DNA of 14,187 nucleotides from Devosiaceae bacterium (GTDB lineage Bacteria > Pseudomonadota > Alphaproteobacteria > Rhizobiales > Devosiaceae), in assembly GCA_021648585.1 (NCBI GenBank), contig JAKISM010000049.1, forward strand, positions 1 through 14,187, read 5' to 3'. Below the pieces are notes generated by a model. That model was not told where the DNA came from. It did no database searches and worked only from the letters and a program-made list of their open reading frames with translations. The translations under genes and the position numbers were made by a program. Positions 1 to 8,128 of this stretch are shown piece after piece. The stretch's first letter is position 1. Each line of letters begins with the position of its first letter.

Positions 1-2266
1 CGTTACTTAATAAATGCAATTCGCCTTTAGTTACATCATGTTTTAGTGGTAATCTAATAATTACACATGCACCTATTTGGTTATGTTTATCAGGTACAGA
101 ATCTTGTAAAATCATATCACCATCATGTTGCTCAATGATTTTTGAAACGATTGCTAACCCCAAACCTGTCCCCTTATCCCTTGTAGTAACATAAGGCTCA
201 AGCAATCTTTGGTGACTTTCATCTGGCCAGCCCTTTCCATTATCAGATATTGAAATTTCAACATATTGGCCAGATATCTTTGTTTCAATTATGATGGTTG
301 GATCAATTATTTTACCTATTCCAAAACCTTCAATAGATTCAACGCAATTTTTGATAAGATTTGTCAAACACTGCGAAATTAAACGATCATCAAACTCAAC
401 AATATTTGGCTCTTTTGGAAGGTTTGCCTTTATTAAAATATCTGGTTGACGAACACTCTCTAAAAAAACAGCCTGACGAATTGTTTCTGATAAATCACTT
501 CTCTCAAGCACTGCAACTGGCATTCTAGCAAAAGAAGAAAACTCATCAACCATTCGCCCAATATCACCAACTTGACGAATAATTGTTTCAATACACTTAT
601 CAAATATTTCAAAATCGTCACTAAGTCTTTCTTTGTAACGCCTTTTGAGGCGCTCTGCTGACAGTTGAATTGGGGTAAGTGGGTTTTTAATTTCATGTGC
701 AATACGTCTTGCAACATCTGCCCATGCACTAGTACGCTGAGCAGTCATTAAATCTGTAAGATCATCAAGCGTAATTACAAAGCCCTTCGAGTGAGAAATC
801 GCGCCCTCCCGAGTTAAACGAACTTGGTAAATCCTGCCGTCATGTTCACCACCAAATTGAATTTGATCTTGAAATTGTCCACTTCTGGAAGCGCTAGCTT
901 TTTCAAAGAACAATGCTAGTTCTGGAACAACTTTTCCTAATTCTTCGCCTACAAGATTAATTTCACTTCTAGCAAAAATCTCTGACGCGTTATTATTAAC
1001 CAAAGTAATAATACCAGACGGATCAAGCCCAACAATCCCCGCAGAAACCCCCTCAACCACTGCCTCTGTAAATTGGCGGCGCTTTTCATTAGTGTCATTT
1101 GCCAAAAGCAATTCCTGACGCTGTTCTCGTAATTGCCTTGTCATGAGATTAAATTGTTGAATAAGATCATTTAGATCGCTTTGCTTATCAGATTCAGCAA
1201 TTTGCACTTCTAAATCTCCATGCGTAACTCGATCTGATGCAATCATTAAATCACGTATTGGAGCGATGAAACGGTTTGCAAAAGCAATACCAACCCACAC
1301 GGCCGCTAACAACATGACTAAAGCCACGCCGATATAGATGATAGTAAAAGTAAGTTGAAAAACTAATCGTGCGGAATCATATTGACGATATTCTGTAATA
1401 TTTTGATCCGTTAAGCGCATATATTCAAGAACTTCGGCATCAACTGGTCGAGCCGCAAATAAATATACATCATCATAATTACTCAACTGAATTACTGAAC
1501 CAACAAGATTAGTTTTCCCTGGAGATATCAATGTAGGAATAGTTTTTTTTACATCTTGCATAATTCCATCGGGCATAAGTGGAGGAGTACCCGGCACTGA
1601 AATTTGCGCTCGCATTAAAACATCTCTGTCCTTTGAAATAAGAGAGGTAAAAGGCAATGAACGAGTAAGTGCTAATGCTGTTAAAATCCTTTGAAATTTA
1701 TCTCTATCTGTTGCAAAGGTTTCTTTTGCTTGTTCAAGCTCTGAGGCAACCCAAATAATATCATCACGCATTACTTGCGAATGTTCTTGCAAATATGCTC
1801 TAGCGACTAATCTGGAGCTCTCAACCATTGTTCTTGTGCGCTCAGAAAACCATTGATCAAGACCTTGATTAAGAACAATGGCAGCAACTATTGCAACAAT
1901 AATTGCAGGTACTGCAGCCGTTAAAGCAAATATTGCTACCATTCTTGATTGCAATCGAGAACCAGCTTGTTTTTGCGCTCTAGCACGAATTAAAAGCACT
2001 ATTTCGGTAAGGACTAGCGCTATTATTAGTAAAACTAATATAATGCCAATGACCCAAATTGCAGTCCAAACCTCTGGAGGCAACTCTATTGAGTTTTGCT
2101 TTGGTAAAATAAGAAAAAGCCCAATCAGCAAAATAACTGATAATAAAACAACTATAATTCCAAAATAGCGTACAAATTTTGAACCAAGCGACTTAACTGG
2201 CTCAAGCGATTTGTCTGACAAAGTAAAAGCAGAACTCGTTAAATCTTGGTGTTTTGTGTCGTTCAT
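1..2266 (-). CDS. ntrY: Nitrogen regulation sensor histidine kinase NtrY (3' end beyond window)
   Basis: Membrane histidine kinase, expected to phosphorylate the NtrX response regulator. The reading frame is open from ATG at 2266 to the left edge: 755 codons, no stop, so the C-terminus is cut off, probably by only a little. Hydrophobic segments lie at about residues 33-54, 67-93, 108-132 and 301-329. The 133-300 stretch between the third and fourth is probably periplasmic. A HAMP-like segment (about 330-385), a PAS-like region (about 398-500), the H-box RRIAHEIKNPLTPIQ with phospho-acceptor His524, N-box NLIKNCVE (636-643), DNGKGW (675-680) and GTGLGLAIV (699-707) follow in order. This is the full NtrY architecture: a multi-pass sensor followed by HAMP-PAS-HisKA-HATPase. 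No other in-frame ATG was found just upstream and no clear Shine-Dalgarno is visible, so the start is moderately sure. It lies 218 bp downstream of ntrC in the same direction and may have its own promoter. Confidence 0.93.
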   Translation of the reverse strand, partial: MNDTKHQDLTSSAFTLSDKSLEPVKSLGSKFVRYFGIIVVLLSVILLIGLFLILPKQNSIELPPEVWTAIWVIGIILVLLIIALVLTEIVLLIRARAQKQAGSRLQSRMVAIFALTAAVPAIIVAIVAAIVLNQGLDQWFSERTRTMVESSRLVARAYLQEHSQVMRDDIIWVASELEQAKETFATDRDKFQRILTALALTRSLPFTSLISKDRDVLMRAQISVPGTPPLMPDGIMQDVKKTIPTLISPGKTNLVGSVIQLSNYDDVYLFAARPVDAEVLEYMRLTDQNITEYRQYDSARLVFQLTFTIIYIGVALVMLLAAVWVGIAFANRFIAPIRDLMIASDRVTHGDLEVQIAESDKQSDLNDLIQQFNLMTRQLREQRQELLLANDTNEKRRQFTEAVVEGVSAGIVGLDPSGIITLVNNNASEIFARSEINLVGEELGKVVPELALFFEKASASRSGQFQDQIQFGGEHDGRIYQVRLTREGAISHSKGFVITLDDLTDLMTAQRTSAWADVARRIAHEIKNPLTPIQLSAERLKRRYKERLSDDFEIFDKCIETIIRQVGDIGRMVDEFSSFARMPVAVLERSDLSETIRQAVFLESVRQPDILIKANLPKEPNIVEFDDRLISQCLTNLIKNCVESIEGFGIGKIIDPTIIIETKISGQYVEISISDNGKGWPDESHQRLLEPYVTTRDKGTGLGLAIVSKIIEQHDGDMILQDSVPDKHNQIGACVIIRLPLKHDVTKGELHLLSN

Positions 2267-2380
2267 GTCACATATATTGTTGTTTTTGCAAAAAAATTGA
2301 GGATTAAAGCAAAGCATTGCGTAATTAGTACAATATTTCAAGGAAAATGTTGCGAAAATGTGACAGTATAGTATTTTCTA

Positions 2381-2403
2381 AATTCAATTATGCTAATTGA
2401 ATT
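2381..2403. repeat. Perfect 10-bp hairpin in the ntrC-ntrY gap
   Basis: AATTCAATTA (2381-2390), loop TGC, then TAATTGAATT (2394-2403), an exact inverted repeat. It lies upstream of ntrY on the minus strand. It forms the left flank of a GC-rich patch (2404-2448) that has a second, longer hairpin on its other side. It could be part of a small repeat element or an operator-like palindrome. The sequence alone does not decide. Confidence 0.7.
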
Positions 2404-2448
2404 ACGCTGGCTTCGCCGCACACCGCACTCGCTATCGCTTCGAGTGGT
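2404..2448. repeat. GC-rich patch between two AT-rich hairpins
   Basis: About 45 bases clearly richer in G+C than the surrounding gap, including GGCTTCGCC and a short inverted repeat CACTCG...CGAGTG. It contains no gene I can support. Its position between two perfect hairpins (2381-2403 and 2450-2482) suggests that 2381-2482 is one composite palindromic element. That is inference; family membership is unknown. Confidence 0.4.
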
Positions 2449-2449
2449 G

Positions 2450-2482
2450 ATAGTATTTAGCATTAAAAATGCTAAATACTAT
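2450..2482. repeat. Perfect 15-bp hairpin just after the ntrC stop
   Basis: ATAGTATTTAGCATT (2450-2464), loop AAA, then AATGCTAAATACTAT (2468-2482), an exact 15-bp inverted repeat that ends two bases beyond the ntrC stop codon. The stem is AT-rich and no U-tract follows on the minus strand, so it is not a classical intrinsic terminator. It could still block 3' exonucleases or attenuate transcription between ntrC and ntrY. The motif TAGTATTT also occurs alone at 2369-2376 and TATTTAGTA at 2500-2508, inside the ntrC 3' end. Confidence 0.75.
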
Positions 2483-2484
2483 AT

Positions 2485-3930
2485 CTATTTACGCCGAGAG
2501 TATTTAGTAATTTCAATATCGTGTGCTCGAATTTTCTTACGCAATGTATTTCTATTTAGCCCCAAGATTTTTGAAGCTTTGATTTGATTTCCCTTACAAG
2601 CATTAAGCGTCATGGCAATTAATGGCGCTTCAAACTTGTCTAACACCGTCTGGTATATACTAGCCTCTACCGTGTCATCATCATATTCATTCAATAATCC
2701 AGCAATATATTTTTCAACAGCACTACCTAAGTCTAACTTATCTGAAAGTGAATTCTCACTGTGATTTTCATTGCGATTTAATTCTAGTGAAATTATTTCA
2801 GCTGAAATTGTTTCATCAGCATAAAGCGCATTTAAGCGCATTACCATATTCTCTAATTCACGCACATTGCCCGGCCAAGAATGCAGTTGCAATAGTTCAA
2901 TGGCTTTTTGAGAGATAGATTTAACTAGCTCACCTTCTTGTCTCATCTCACGCATAAAATGCGAAACTAAATCTGCAACATCTTCTTTTCTATCTCTTAG
3001 CGGCGGCAAACTAATTGGCACAACATTTAGGCGATAATATAGATCCTCACGAAATTGCCCCTGAATTATCATTTGCTGCAAGTCCTGATGAGTTGCCGCA
3101 ACAATTCTGACATCAGATTTAATTAAATTGCGCCCCCCAACCATAGTAAACTCGCCATCTTGCAATACTCGTAACAAGCGAGTTTGCGCTTCCATTGGCA
3201 TATCGCCAATTTCATCTAAGAATAATGTTCCCCCATCAGCTTGCTCAAACCGACCCATTGAACGAGACGTTGCCCCCGTAAAAGCGCCTTTTTCATGCCC
3301 AAAAAGCTCGGCCTCAATTAAATCTTTTGGTATTGCTGCCATATTGATAGCAATAAATGGCCTATTTTTGCGTTTGCCATAATCATGTAATGCCTTTGCA
3401 ACTAATTCCTTACCTGTTCCACTTTCACCGCTAATCATAACGCTAAGATCCGTCTGCATTAATCTTGCTAATGATCGATAGATTTCTTGCATAGCTGGCG
3501 AGCGCCCAACTAGTGGCATATTATCCTTATTTTCAGTGACTAATTCATCTTTTTTAGGCTTTTCTACCTCACTTAATGCTCGAGAAACAATGGATAGAAC
3601 TTCATCAATATCAAAGGGTTTTGGTAAATATTCATATGCCCCTTCTTTTGAAGCCCTAATGGCAGTCATAAAAGTATTTTGCGCACTCATAATTATCACA
3701 GGCAAATTAGGTCTTGCTGATTTAATTTTAGGCATTAAATCAAACGCATTGCCATCTGGCATCATAACGTCAGAAATAAGCAAATCGCCCTCACCTCGAC
3801 TTACCCAATTCCACATTGTTGAGAGATTACCCGTTGGGCGCACTTCATATCCCGCACGAGTAAGCACCTGATTTAGTACCATTCTGATTGCATCATCATC
3901 ATCTGCTAATAAAATAATTGGCGCACTCAT
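2485..3930 (-). CDS. ntrC: Nitrogen regulation response regulator NtrC (sigma-54 activator)
   Basis: Cytoplasmic enhancer-binding transcription factor that, once phosphorylated by NtrB, drives sigma-54 promoters of nitrogen-assimilation genes. It is 481 aa, normal for the family. The receiver domain spans about residues 4-120, with acidic pocket DDD (10-12), phospho-acceptor Asp53 in ISDVMMPDG and conserved Lys103. The AAA+ domain follows: Walker A GESGTGKE (167-174), the sigma-54 contact loop GAFTGA (214-219) and Walker B GGTLFLDEIGD (232-242). A Fis-type helix-turn-helix closes the protein (NACKGNQIKASKILGLNR). All catalytic motifs are intact. The ATG overlaps the ntrB stop by 4 bp, so the two are translationally coupled. 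Regulation would be through NtrB and the nitrogen status signalled by PII proteins (family knowledge). Confidence 0.97.
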   Translation of the reverse strand: MSAPIILLADDDDAIRMVLNQVLTRAGYEVRPTGNLSTMWNWVSRGEGDLLISDVMMPDGNAFDLMPKIKSARPNLPVIIMSAQNTFMTAIRASKEGAYEYLPKPFDIDEVLSIVSRALSEVEKPKKDELVTENKDNMPLVGRSPAMQEIYRSLARLMQTDLSVMISGESGTGKELVAKALHDYGKRKNRPFIAINMAAIPKDLIEAELFGHEKGAFTGATSRSMGRFEQADGGTLFLDEIGDMPMEAQTRLLRVLQDGEFTMVGGRNLIKSDVRIVAATHQDLQQMIIQGQFREDLYYRLNVVPISLPPLRDRKEDVADLVSHFMREMRQEGELVKSISQKAIELLQLHSWPGNVRELENMVMRLNALYADETISAEIISLELNRNENHSENSLSDKLDLGSAVEKYIAGLLNEYDDDTVEASIYQTVLDKFEAPLIAMTLNACKGNQIKASKILGLNRNTLRKKIRAHDIEITKYSRRK

Positions 3931-5078
3931 TTATTATTTTCCTCAAAACCATTAGAATTTAATTGTTTATTTTGTGATTGCTTCTCATCAACTATTGGCA
4001 ATAGGATTCTAAAGCGTGTTTTACCTTTTTGGCTTTCAACATCTATTATGCCGCCATGATCACCTATTATTTTAGCAACTAATGCCAAGCCTAAACCTGT
4101 TCCATTTGGTTTAGTGCTTACGAACGGATCAAACATATTTTCTAAAATACCTTGCGAAACCCCTGCCCCATTATCTTCAATAATAATTTCAAGTGGCAAA
4201 GAAATTTTACTTTTTACTCCAGCAATAGACATGTGAATACCAGGTCTATACGCTGTTGAAAGCTTGATAGTTGGAAAATTAGTATCACTTAATGCTTCAG
4301 TGGAGTTTTTTACTAAATTCAACAATACCTGAATTAATTGATCCTTATTTCCTAAAACTGGCGGCAAAGAAGGATCATATTGCTCAATAAATTCTATATT
4401 TGCCGCATCACCGCTTTTTGCCAATAATTTCACTCTATCAAGCACCACATGAATATTAATCGCCTCACTTAAAAGCGGCCTTTCATCACCAAATACATCA
4501 ACTTTTTCTAACAGATTAACAATTCTATCTGTTTCATCTTTGATTAAACGAGCTAGTGGCACATCTTCCTCTAAAACAGATTTTTCTAATAATTGCGCCG
4601 CTCCCTTTATGCCTGAAAGCGGATTTTTAATTTCATGCGCTAACATTGCAGCAAGGCCAGAAACAGAGCGAACGGCATTCCGTGAGATTAATTGCCTATC
4701 AATTTTATCAGCGGTAGTTCTTTCTTGAAATAGTAGGATAATTCTATCTTCAAACCCTAATAAAGGAGTTGCAAAAACATCAACAATACGTGCTTCACTA
4801 TTTCCACCAATTTCTCTTAAGTCGCTAGTAAGGCGAATTCTATATTCAGAAATTGGGGCATTATTTTTAGCAACTTTTTCTGCCATGCTAAGAATTGGTG
4901 AGCCAAAAGGAATAAAATCATCTAAATTTAGTTTTAGCAGGCTTGCTATAGACATGGAAAAAAAATCTTCTGCCGCATAATTTGCGTGCATCAATTTATT
5001 CTCATTATCACAAATTAGAACTGGCTGTGAAAGCGATGAAAAAATTGCATTATCAAAATTGCTTAATTGTTTCTTCAT
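3927..5078 (-). CDS. ntrB: Nitrogen regulation histidine kinase/phosphatase NtrB
   Basis: Soluble two-component kinase that phosphorylates or dephosphorylates NtrC according to nitrogen supply, normally under control of PII protein. It is 383 aa with no membrane segments. The N-terminal PAS domain covers roughly residues 10-120 and the H-box AMLAHEIKNPLSGIKGAA carries phospho-acceptor His148. The ATPase domain has N-box NLVKNSTEA, DNGAGV and GTGLGLALV. The start overlaps the dusB stop by 4 bp (ATGA) and the stop overlaps the ntrC start in the same way, so dusB-ntrB-ntrC is one translationally coupled unit. The same order is known from rhizobia, where dusB is called nifR3. Both HEIKNP boxes in this window (here and ntrY) are intact. 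Confidence 0.97.
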   Translation of the reverse strand: MKKQLSNFDNAIFSSLSQPVLICDNENKLMHANYAAEDFFSMSIASLLKLNLDDFIPFGSPILSMAEKVAKNNAPISEYRIRLTSDLREIGGNSEARIVDVFATPLLGFEDRIILLFQERTTADKIDRQLISRNAVRSVSGLAAMLAHEIKNPLSGIKGAAQLLEKSVLEEDVPLARLIKDETDRIVNLLEKVDVFGDERPLLSEAINIHVVLDRVKLLAKSGDAANIEFIEQYDPSLPPVLGNKDQLIQVLLNLVKNSTEALSDTNFPTIKLSTAYRPGIHMSIAGVKSKISLPLEIIIEDNGAGVSQGILENMFDPFVSTKPNGTGLGLALVAKIIGDHGGIIDVESQKGKTRFRILLPIVDEKQSQNKQLNSNGFEENNK

Positions 5079-6094
5079 GCTGCAACTGAGTTTTTTGAGT
5101 TAAATAACTGTGATATATTGCTTATTACTTGGTTAGCACTTGTGCATGTTAATAGGATTTGCATTTGCTCTTTTGTGATTTTTACGCTTGAGCATTCTAC
5201 ATATTTCCTCAAATGCTTACGAGCAATACGAATTGCTAATTTCTCACCATACTCACTCATCATTGCATTGTAATGTTCAATAATGACCTGCCCTAACTGC
5301 TCTGCATTTGGCGTGACAGGCGCATTTTCACCCTCAAGAAACGCCCCAATCTGCCCAACGAGCCAAGGCCTGCCAAGCGCCGCACGCCCTATCATGACCC
5401 CAGCAGCGCCAGATTGCTTAAGAGCTAAGCTAGCGCTATTCTCATCAATAATATCGCCATTTATAATGACAGGAATATCAAGCACCTCAACCACTTCCTT
5501 AACTTTATGCCAATCCGCCTTGCCCTTATAAAATTGCTGGCGAGTGCGGGCATGTACAATAATCATTTGCGCCCCAGCGCTTTGCGCTAAAGAGGCAATT
5601 TCAAGCACATTTATATTATCATTATCCCAACCAAGCCGCATTTTCACGCTTATAGGCAGCTCTGTTGCATTAGTAACCGCTTCAATGAGGCGCAAAGCCT
5701 TGTCTGGTTTTCGCATAAGGGCAGCCCCTGCAAAACCAGTAGTTACACGCTTTGATGGACAACCAAAATTAATATCAATAATATCAGCGCCTGCATGTTT
5801 TGCAATTTTTGCAGCTAGTTCAAGCCATTTTTCTTCATTACCAGAAAGTTGCACAACGTGCGGCATATTATTTTTATGTAATTCATCAGAATTATTATTT
5901 AAGCGGCGCAACATATCTTTTTGCCCCGTGCCTAAAGATGCACTAGCTATCATTTCAGAAACCACAAGCCCTGCACCATATTTCACAGCTATAGAGCGAA
6001 ATGGCGCGTCGGTTATTCCTGCCATTGGCGCAAGAAAAGCCCGATTTTTAAGCTGGTGCTTGCCTATTTGTAATTTATCTGAAAAAATACTCAT
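5075..6094 (-). CDS. dusB: tRNA-dihydrouridine synthase DusB (NifR3)
   Basis: FMN enzyme that reduces specific uridines of tRNA to dihydrouridine using NADPH. It is 339 aa, a usual length. A TIM barrel of about 240 residues opens with FLAPMAGITDAPFR (about 20-33) and carries VQLSGN (81-86) and DINFGCPSKRV with catalytic Cys112. FMN-site motifs SVKMRLGW, IIVHART and VIINGDI follow, then GVMIGRAALGRPW. A helical C-terminal domain follows (HYNAMMSEYGEKLAIRIARKHLRKY). It is the first gene of the ntrBC operon; the 4-bp overlap with ntrB shows coupling. The promoter should lie in the 134-bp divergent gap shared with ispDF, within or next to tandem repeats. Members of this operon family were first named nifR3 from nitrogen-regulation mutants; the tRNA function is the established one. 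Confidence 0.96.
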   Translation of the reverse strand: MSIFSDKLQIGKHQLKNRAFLAPMAGITDAPFRSIAVKYGAGLVVSEMIASASLGTGQKDMLRRLNNNSDELHKNNMPHVVQLSGNEEKWLELAAKIAKHAGADIIDINFGCPSKRVTTGFAGAALMRKPDKALRLIEAVTNATELPISVKMRLGWDNDNINVLEIASLAQSAGAQMIIVHARTRQQFYKGKADWHKVKEVVEVLDIPVIINGDIIDENSASLALKQSGAAGVMIGRAALGRPWLVGQIGAFLEGENAPVTPNAEQLGQVIIEHYNAMMSEYGEKLAIRIARKHLRKYVECSSVKITKEQMQILLTCTSANQVISNISQLFNSKNSVAA

Positions 6095-6110
6095 GCCTTA
6101 AAGAAACCCG

Positions 6111-6166
6111 TGCCTTAAAAATAGTCACTTTACTAATTTGCCTCAAAAATAATCACTTTAATGATA
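6111..6166. repeat. Two tandem 28-bp near-identical repeats in the dusB/ispDF promoter gap
   Basis: Copy 1 is 6111-6138 and copy 2 is 6139-6166, directly adjacent; by eye they match at 23 of 28 positions. The common core is TGCCT-N-AAAAATA-N-TCACTTTA. A third partial copy (TGCCTTAAAG) sits at 6094-6103 across the dusB start codon. The repeats fill the middle of the divergent gap, where both promoters must lie, so they could be binding sites for a regulator. Simple local duplication of AT-rich DNA is the alternative. Confidence 0.6.
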
Positions 6167-6228
6167 TTATTTTATTTTTGCAAATATTCATTTGAGTGCT
6201 AGATATAGAAAAAAATGGCGTTTATCTA

Positions 6229-7416
6229 ATGAATAAAAAAATTGCAATTATTATTGTCGCAGGTGGGCGTGGTACTCGTGCCAACACTAAAAGCGATGAT
6301 TTACCAAAACAATATAAATCAATTAATGGCGTTCCTGTCCTTAAAAGAACAATTTCTAAATTTTTGAATATTGATTTCATTGATTTTATTATTCCAATAA
6401 TTCACAAAGATGATGAGAAACTATATTCTTCACTTAATCTACATGATGATCGACTTTTAGATCCTATTGCAGGCGGCAAAACCCGACAGCTCTCGGTATT
6501 TGAGGGCTTAAAGGCACTTGAAAAACATCAACCAGACCTTGTACTTATTCATGATGGGGCAAGGCCTTTTATAGAGCAGCAAACCGTCAATAATGTCGTA
6601 ATTGCTCTACAAGAATATCAGGCCGTTTTGCCAGTTACAAATGTGATTGATAGTATTAAACGCTCAAGCAATGGTAAGATTATTGGTGGATCAGAAGATA
6701 GAACGCAACTTTATGCGGCACAAACCCCGCAAGGATTTCATTTTGAGAGCATCTATAATGCGCACAAAAAAGCAATTTCTTTTTCCGATAGTTTTAGCGA
6801 TGATAGTGCCATTGCTGAATGGGCAGGGATTGAAGTTGCTATGTGTGAAGGCTCTGTTGAGAATATTAAAATTACTACAGTTAAGGATTTCTTGCGTGCA
6901 GAAAGAATATTAGACATGAGGCAAATTATGGAAACACGAGTTGGTACGGCTTACGATGTGCATCAATTTAAAAAGGGTAATGAAGTTATTTTGGGCGGCA
7001 TAAAAATCCCTCATAATGCAAAACTAAAAGGTCATTCAGATGCCGATGCGGTGCTGCATGTTTTAACCGATGCAATTTTAGGCGCTTTGGCACTTGGTGA
7101 TATTGGCACGCATTTCCCGCCCTCTGAAAAAAAATGGAAGGGCGAACCATCAACTACTTTTCTGAAATTTGCAGTTAGTGAATTGGTGAAACGCAATGGG
7201 CGCATAAATGTTCTTGATGTTACAATTATTGCAGAACAGCCAAAAATATCGCCGCACACGCAAAAAATCCGACAGTCCATTGCAAATATTTGCAATATTT
7301 CCATTGATAGAGTTTCAGTGAAAGCCACCACATCTGAAAGTATGGGGTTTTTAGGACGCAAAGAAGGTTTGGCAACAATGGCCAGCGCAACTATTGAACT
7401 ACCAAGAGATAAATAA
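6229..7416 (+). CDS. ispDF: Bifunctional IspD/IspF (MEP isoprenoid pathway)
   Basis: Fused enzyme catalysing two steps of the non-mevalonate pathway to isoprenoid precursors: CTP-dependent cytidylyl transfer to 2-C-methylerythritol 4-phosphate, and cyclisation to MEcPP. It is 395 aa. IspD occupies about residues 1-225, with nucleotide-binding AGGRGTR (11-17), PKQY (26-29), IHDGARPF (107-114), DSIKR (141-145) and AAQTPQGF (163-170). IspF occupies about 236-395, with metal ligands in DVH (Asp243, His245) and HSDADAVLH (269-277, His277), then DVTIIAEQPKI and KATTSESMGFLGRKEG. I chose ATG 6229 because the IspD beta-strand IAIIIVAGGRG begins four residues later. The longer frame from GTG 6196 would add 11 residues with no family counterpart. 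Such fusions are typical of Alphaproteobacteria. Its stop overlaps the cinA start by one base. Confidence 0.96.
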   Translation: MNKKIAIIIVAGGRGTRANTKSDDLPKQYKSINGVPVLKRTISKFLNIDFIDFIIPIIHKDDEKLYSSLNLHDDRLLDPIAGGKTRQLSVFEGLKALEKHQPDLVLIHDGARPFIEQQTVNNVVIALQEYQAVLPVTNVIDSIKRSSNGKIIGGSEDRTQLYAAQTPQGFHFESIYNAHKKAISFSDSFSDDSAIAEWAGIEVAMCEGSVENIKITTVKDFLRAERILDMRQIMETRVGTAYDVHQFKKGNEVILGGIKIPHNAKLKGHSDADAVLHVLTDAILGALALGDIGTHFPPSEKKWKGEPSTTFLKFAVSELVKRNGRINVLDVTIIAEQPKISPHTQKIRQSIANICNISIDRVSVKATTSESMGFLGRKEGLATMASATIELPRDK

Positions 7417-7919
7417 TGTTTTCAAAAAAAATCCAAACTTTAGCAATTTCTGTTATTGCTTCTCTGAATGAGCAGAAAAAAACTATTGTAACAGTTGAAA
7501 GTTGTACAGGAGGATTAGTAGCTGCCGCCCTCACCTCTATTTCCGGCTCTTCTAGTGTGGTTCATGGCGGGTTTGTCACCTATGCTAATGAGGCAAAAAA
7601 TCAAATGGCTGGTGTGCCAATGGCTTTGATTGATGAATATGGTGCGGTTTCTGAGCAAGTGGCTATAGCTATGGCAAAAGGTGCACTAGCTAACACTAGT
7701 GCAGATATCGCAATTTCAATTACAGGCATTGCTGGCCCAACTGGCGGTACGAAAGACAAACCTATTGGGTTGGTGCATTTTTCGTTAGCAATGGGCGACA
7801 ATATTTATCATTCAAAAGAACTGTTTGGGATTGATAGATCACGTGAGTTTATTCGTGAGGCAAGTGTGCTTAGAGCATTAAAATTAATCTCAGAGCAGTT
7901 GCAATTAAAAAATTTATGA
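7416..7919 (+). CDS. pncC: CinA C-terminal-type nicotinamide-nucleotide amidohydrolase
   Basis: Stand-alone CinA C-terminal domain of 167 aa. Proteins of this type (PncC) deamidate nicotinamide mononucleotide in pyridine-nucleotide recycling. The N-terminal MoCF-like domain of longer CinA proteins is absent, as in E. coli PncC, so this is a normal short form and not a truncation. Conserved motifs are VESCTGG (27-33, with probable nucleophile Ser29), GGFVTYANEAK (51-61, with conserved Tyr56 and Lys61) and ISITGIAGPTGGTKDKPIGLVHF. The catalytic assignment comes from the family. The start ATG shares its A with the ispDF stop TAA, giving translational coupling. The same ispDF-cinA pairing is common in Alphaproteobacteria, where the gene is usually just called cinA. 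Confidence 0.93.
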   Translation: MFSKKIQTLAISVIASLNEQKKTIVTVESCTGGLVAAALTSISGSSSVVHGGFVTYANEAKNQMAGVPMALIDEYGAVSEQVAIAMAKGALANTSADIAISITGIAGPTGGTKDKPIGLVHFSLAMGDNIYHSKELFGIDRSREFIREASVLRALKLISEQLQLKNL

Positions 7920-7953
7920 TCACATATTATAGCTTCAGGGCATAATAATATAG

Positions 7954-7990
7954 CCCCCCACCCCAGCCCTCCCCGCAAGGGGGGAGGGGG
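7954..7990 (+). repeat. GC-rich palindromic element, copy 1
   Basis: A CCCCCCACCCCAG lead is followed by a hairpin with arms CCCTCCCC (7967-7974) and GGGGAGGG (7981-7988) and a six-base loop. The GC content stands out sharply against the AT-rich surroundings. It is the same family as 8037-8071 and as 13381-13417 inside pdhC. It lies 35 bp after the cinA stop and could form a strong RNA hairpin there. Confidence 0.85.
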
Positions 7991-8036
7991 AATAAAGAGA
8001 AGTTTAATTTAGATAGTAGTTAGAAATGAATAACTT

Positions 8037-8071
8037 CCCTCCCCCTCGCGGGGAGGGATTGAGGGTGGGGG
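8037..8071 (-). repeat. GC-rich palindromic element, copy 2 (inverted)
   Basis: Opposite orientation to copy 1: arms CCCTCCCC (8037-8044) and GGGGAGGG (8050-8057), then a tail ending GAGGGTGGGGG that is the reverse complement of the copy 1 lead type. With copy 1 it forms a large inverted repeat around a 46-bp AT-rich centre (7991-8036) in the convergent cinA/ratA gap. The pair could act as a two-way terminator or be a mobile palindrome pair. Apart from this pair I see nothing gene-like in 7920-8128. Confidence 0.85.
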
Positions 8072-8128
8072 TATAGGGATAAGAGCGGGTGGAGGTATAG
8101 AATAAAGGGTGAGGCATGATAGTGCAGC

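Noticed and set aside
2450..2482. Classical intrinsic terminator after ntrC
   Set aside because: The stem is perfect but AT-rich and is followed by no U-tract on the minus strand; kept only as a hairpin.
2390..2587. Small plus-strand frame across the ntrC/ntrY gap
   Set aside because: It translates the hairpins and the antisense of the ntrC 3' end; no ribosome-binding site or family resemblance.
5544..6101. Plus-strand open frame of 185 codons opposite dusB
   Set aside because: Fully antisense to intact dusB with its catalytic motifs; no recognisable protein pattern.
6098..6114. Possible sigma-54 promoter for dusB-ntrBC (minus strand GGCACG)
   Set aside because: The -24-like GGCACG is there, but the -12 GC at the required spacing is TT, so the site is incomplete.
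6111..6166. CRISPR-like array
   Set aside because: The two 28-bp repeats are directly adjacent with no spacer and differ at five positions; no cas genes nearby.
6196..6228. Upstream GTG start for ispDF
   Set aside because: It would add 11 residues before the IspD strand that normally starts the protein; ATG 6229 fits the family.
7416..7919. Truncated CinA
   Set aside because: Length and motifs match complete stand-alone PncC-type proteins; the missing N-terminal domain is normal for this type.
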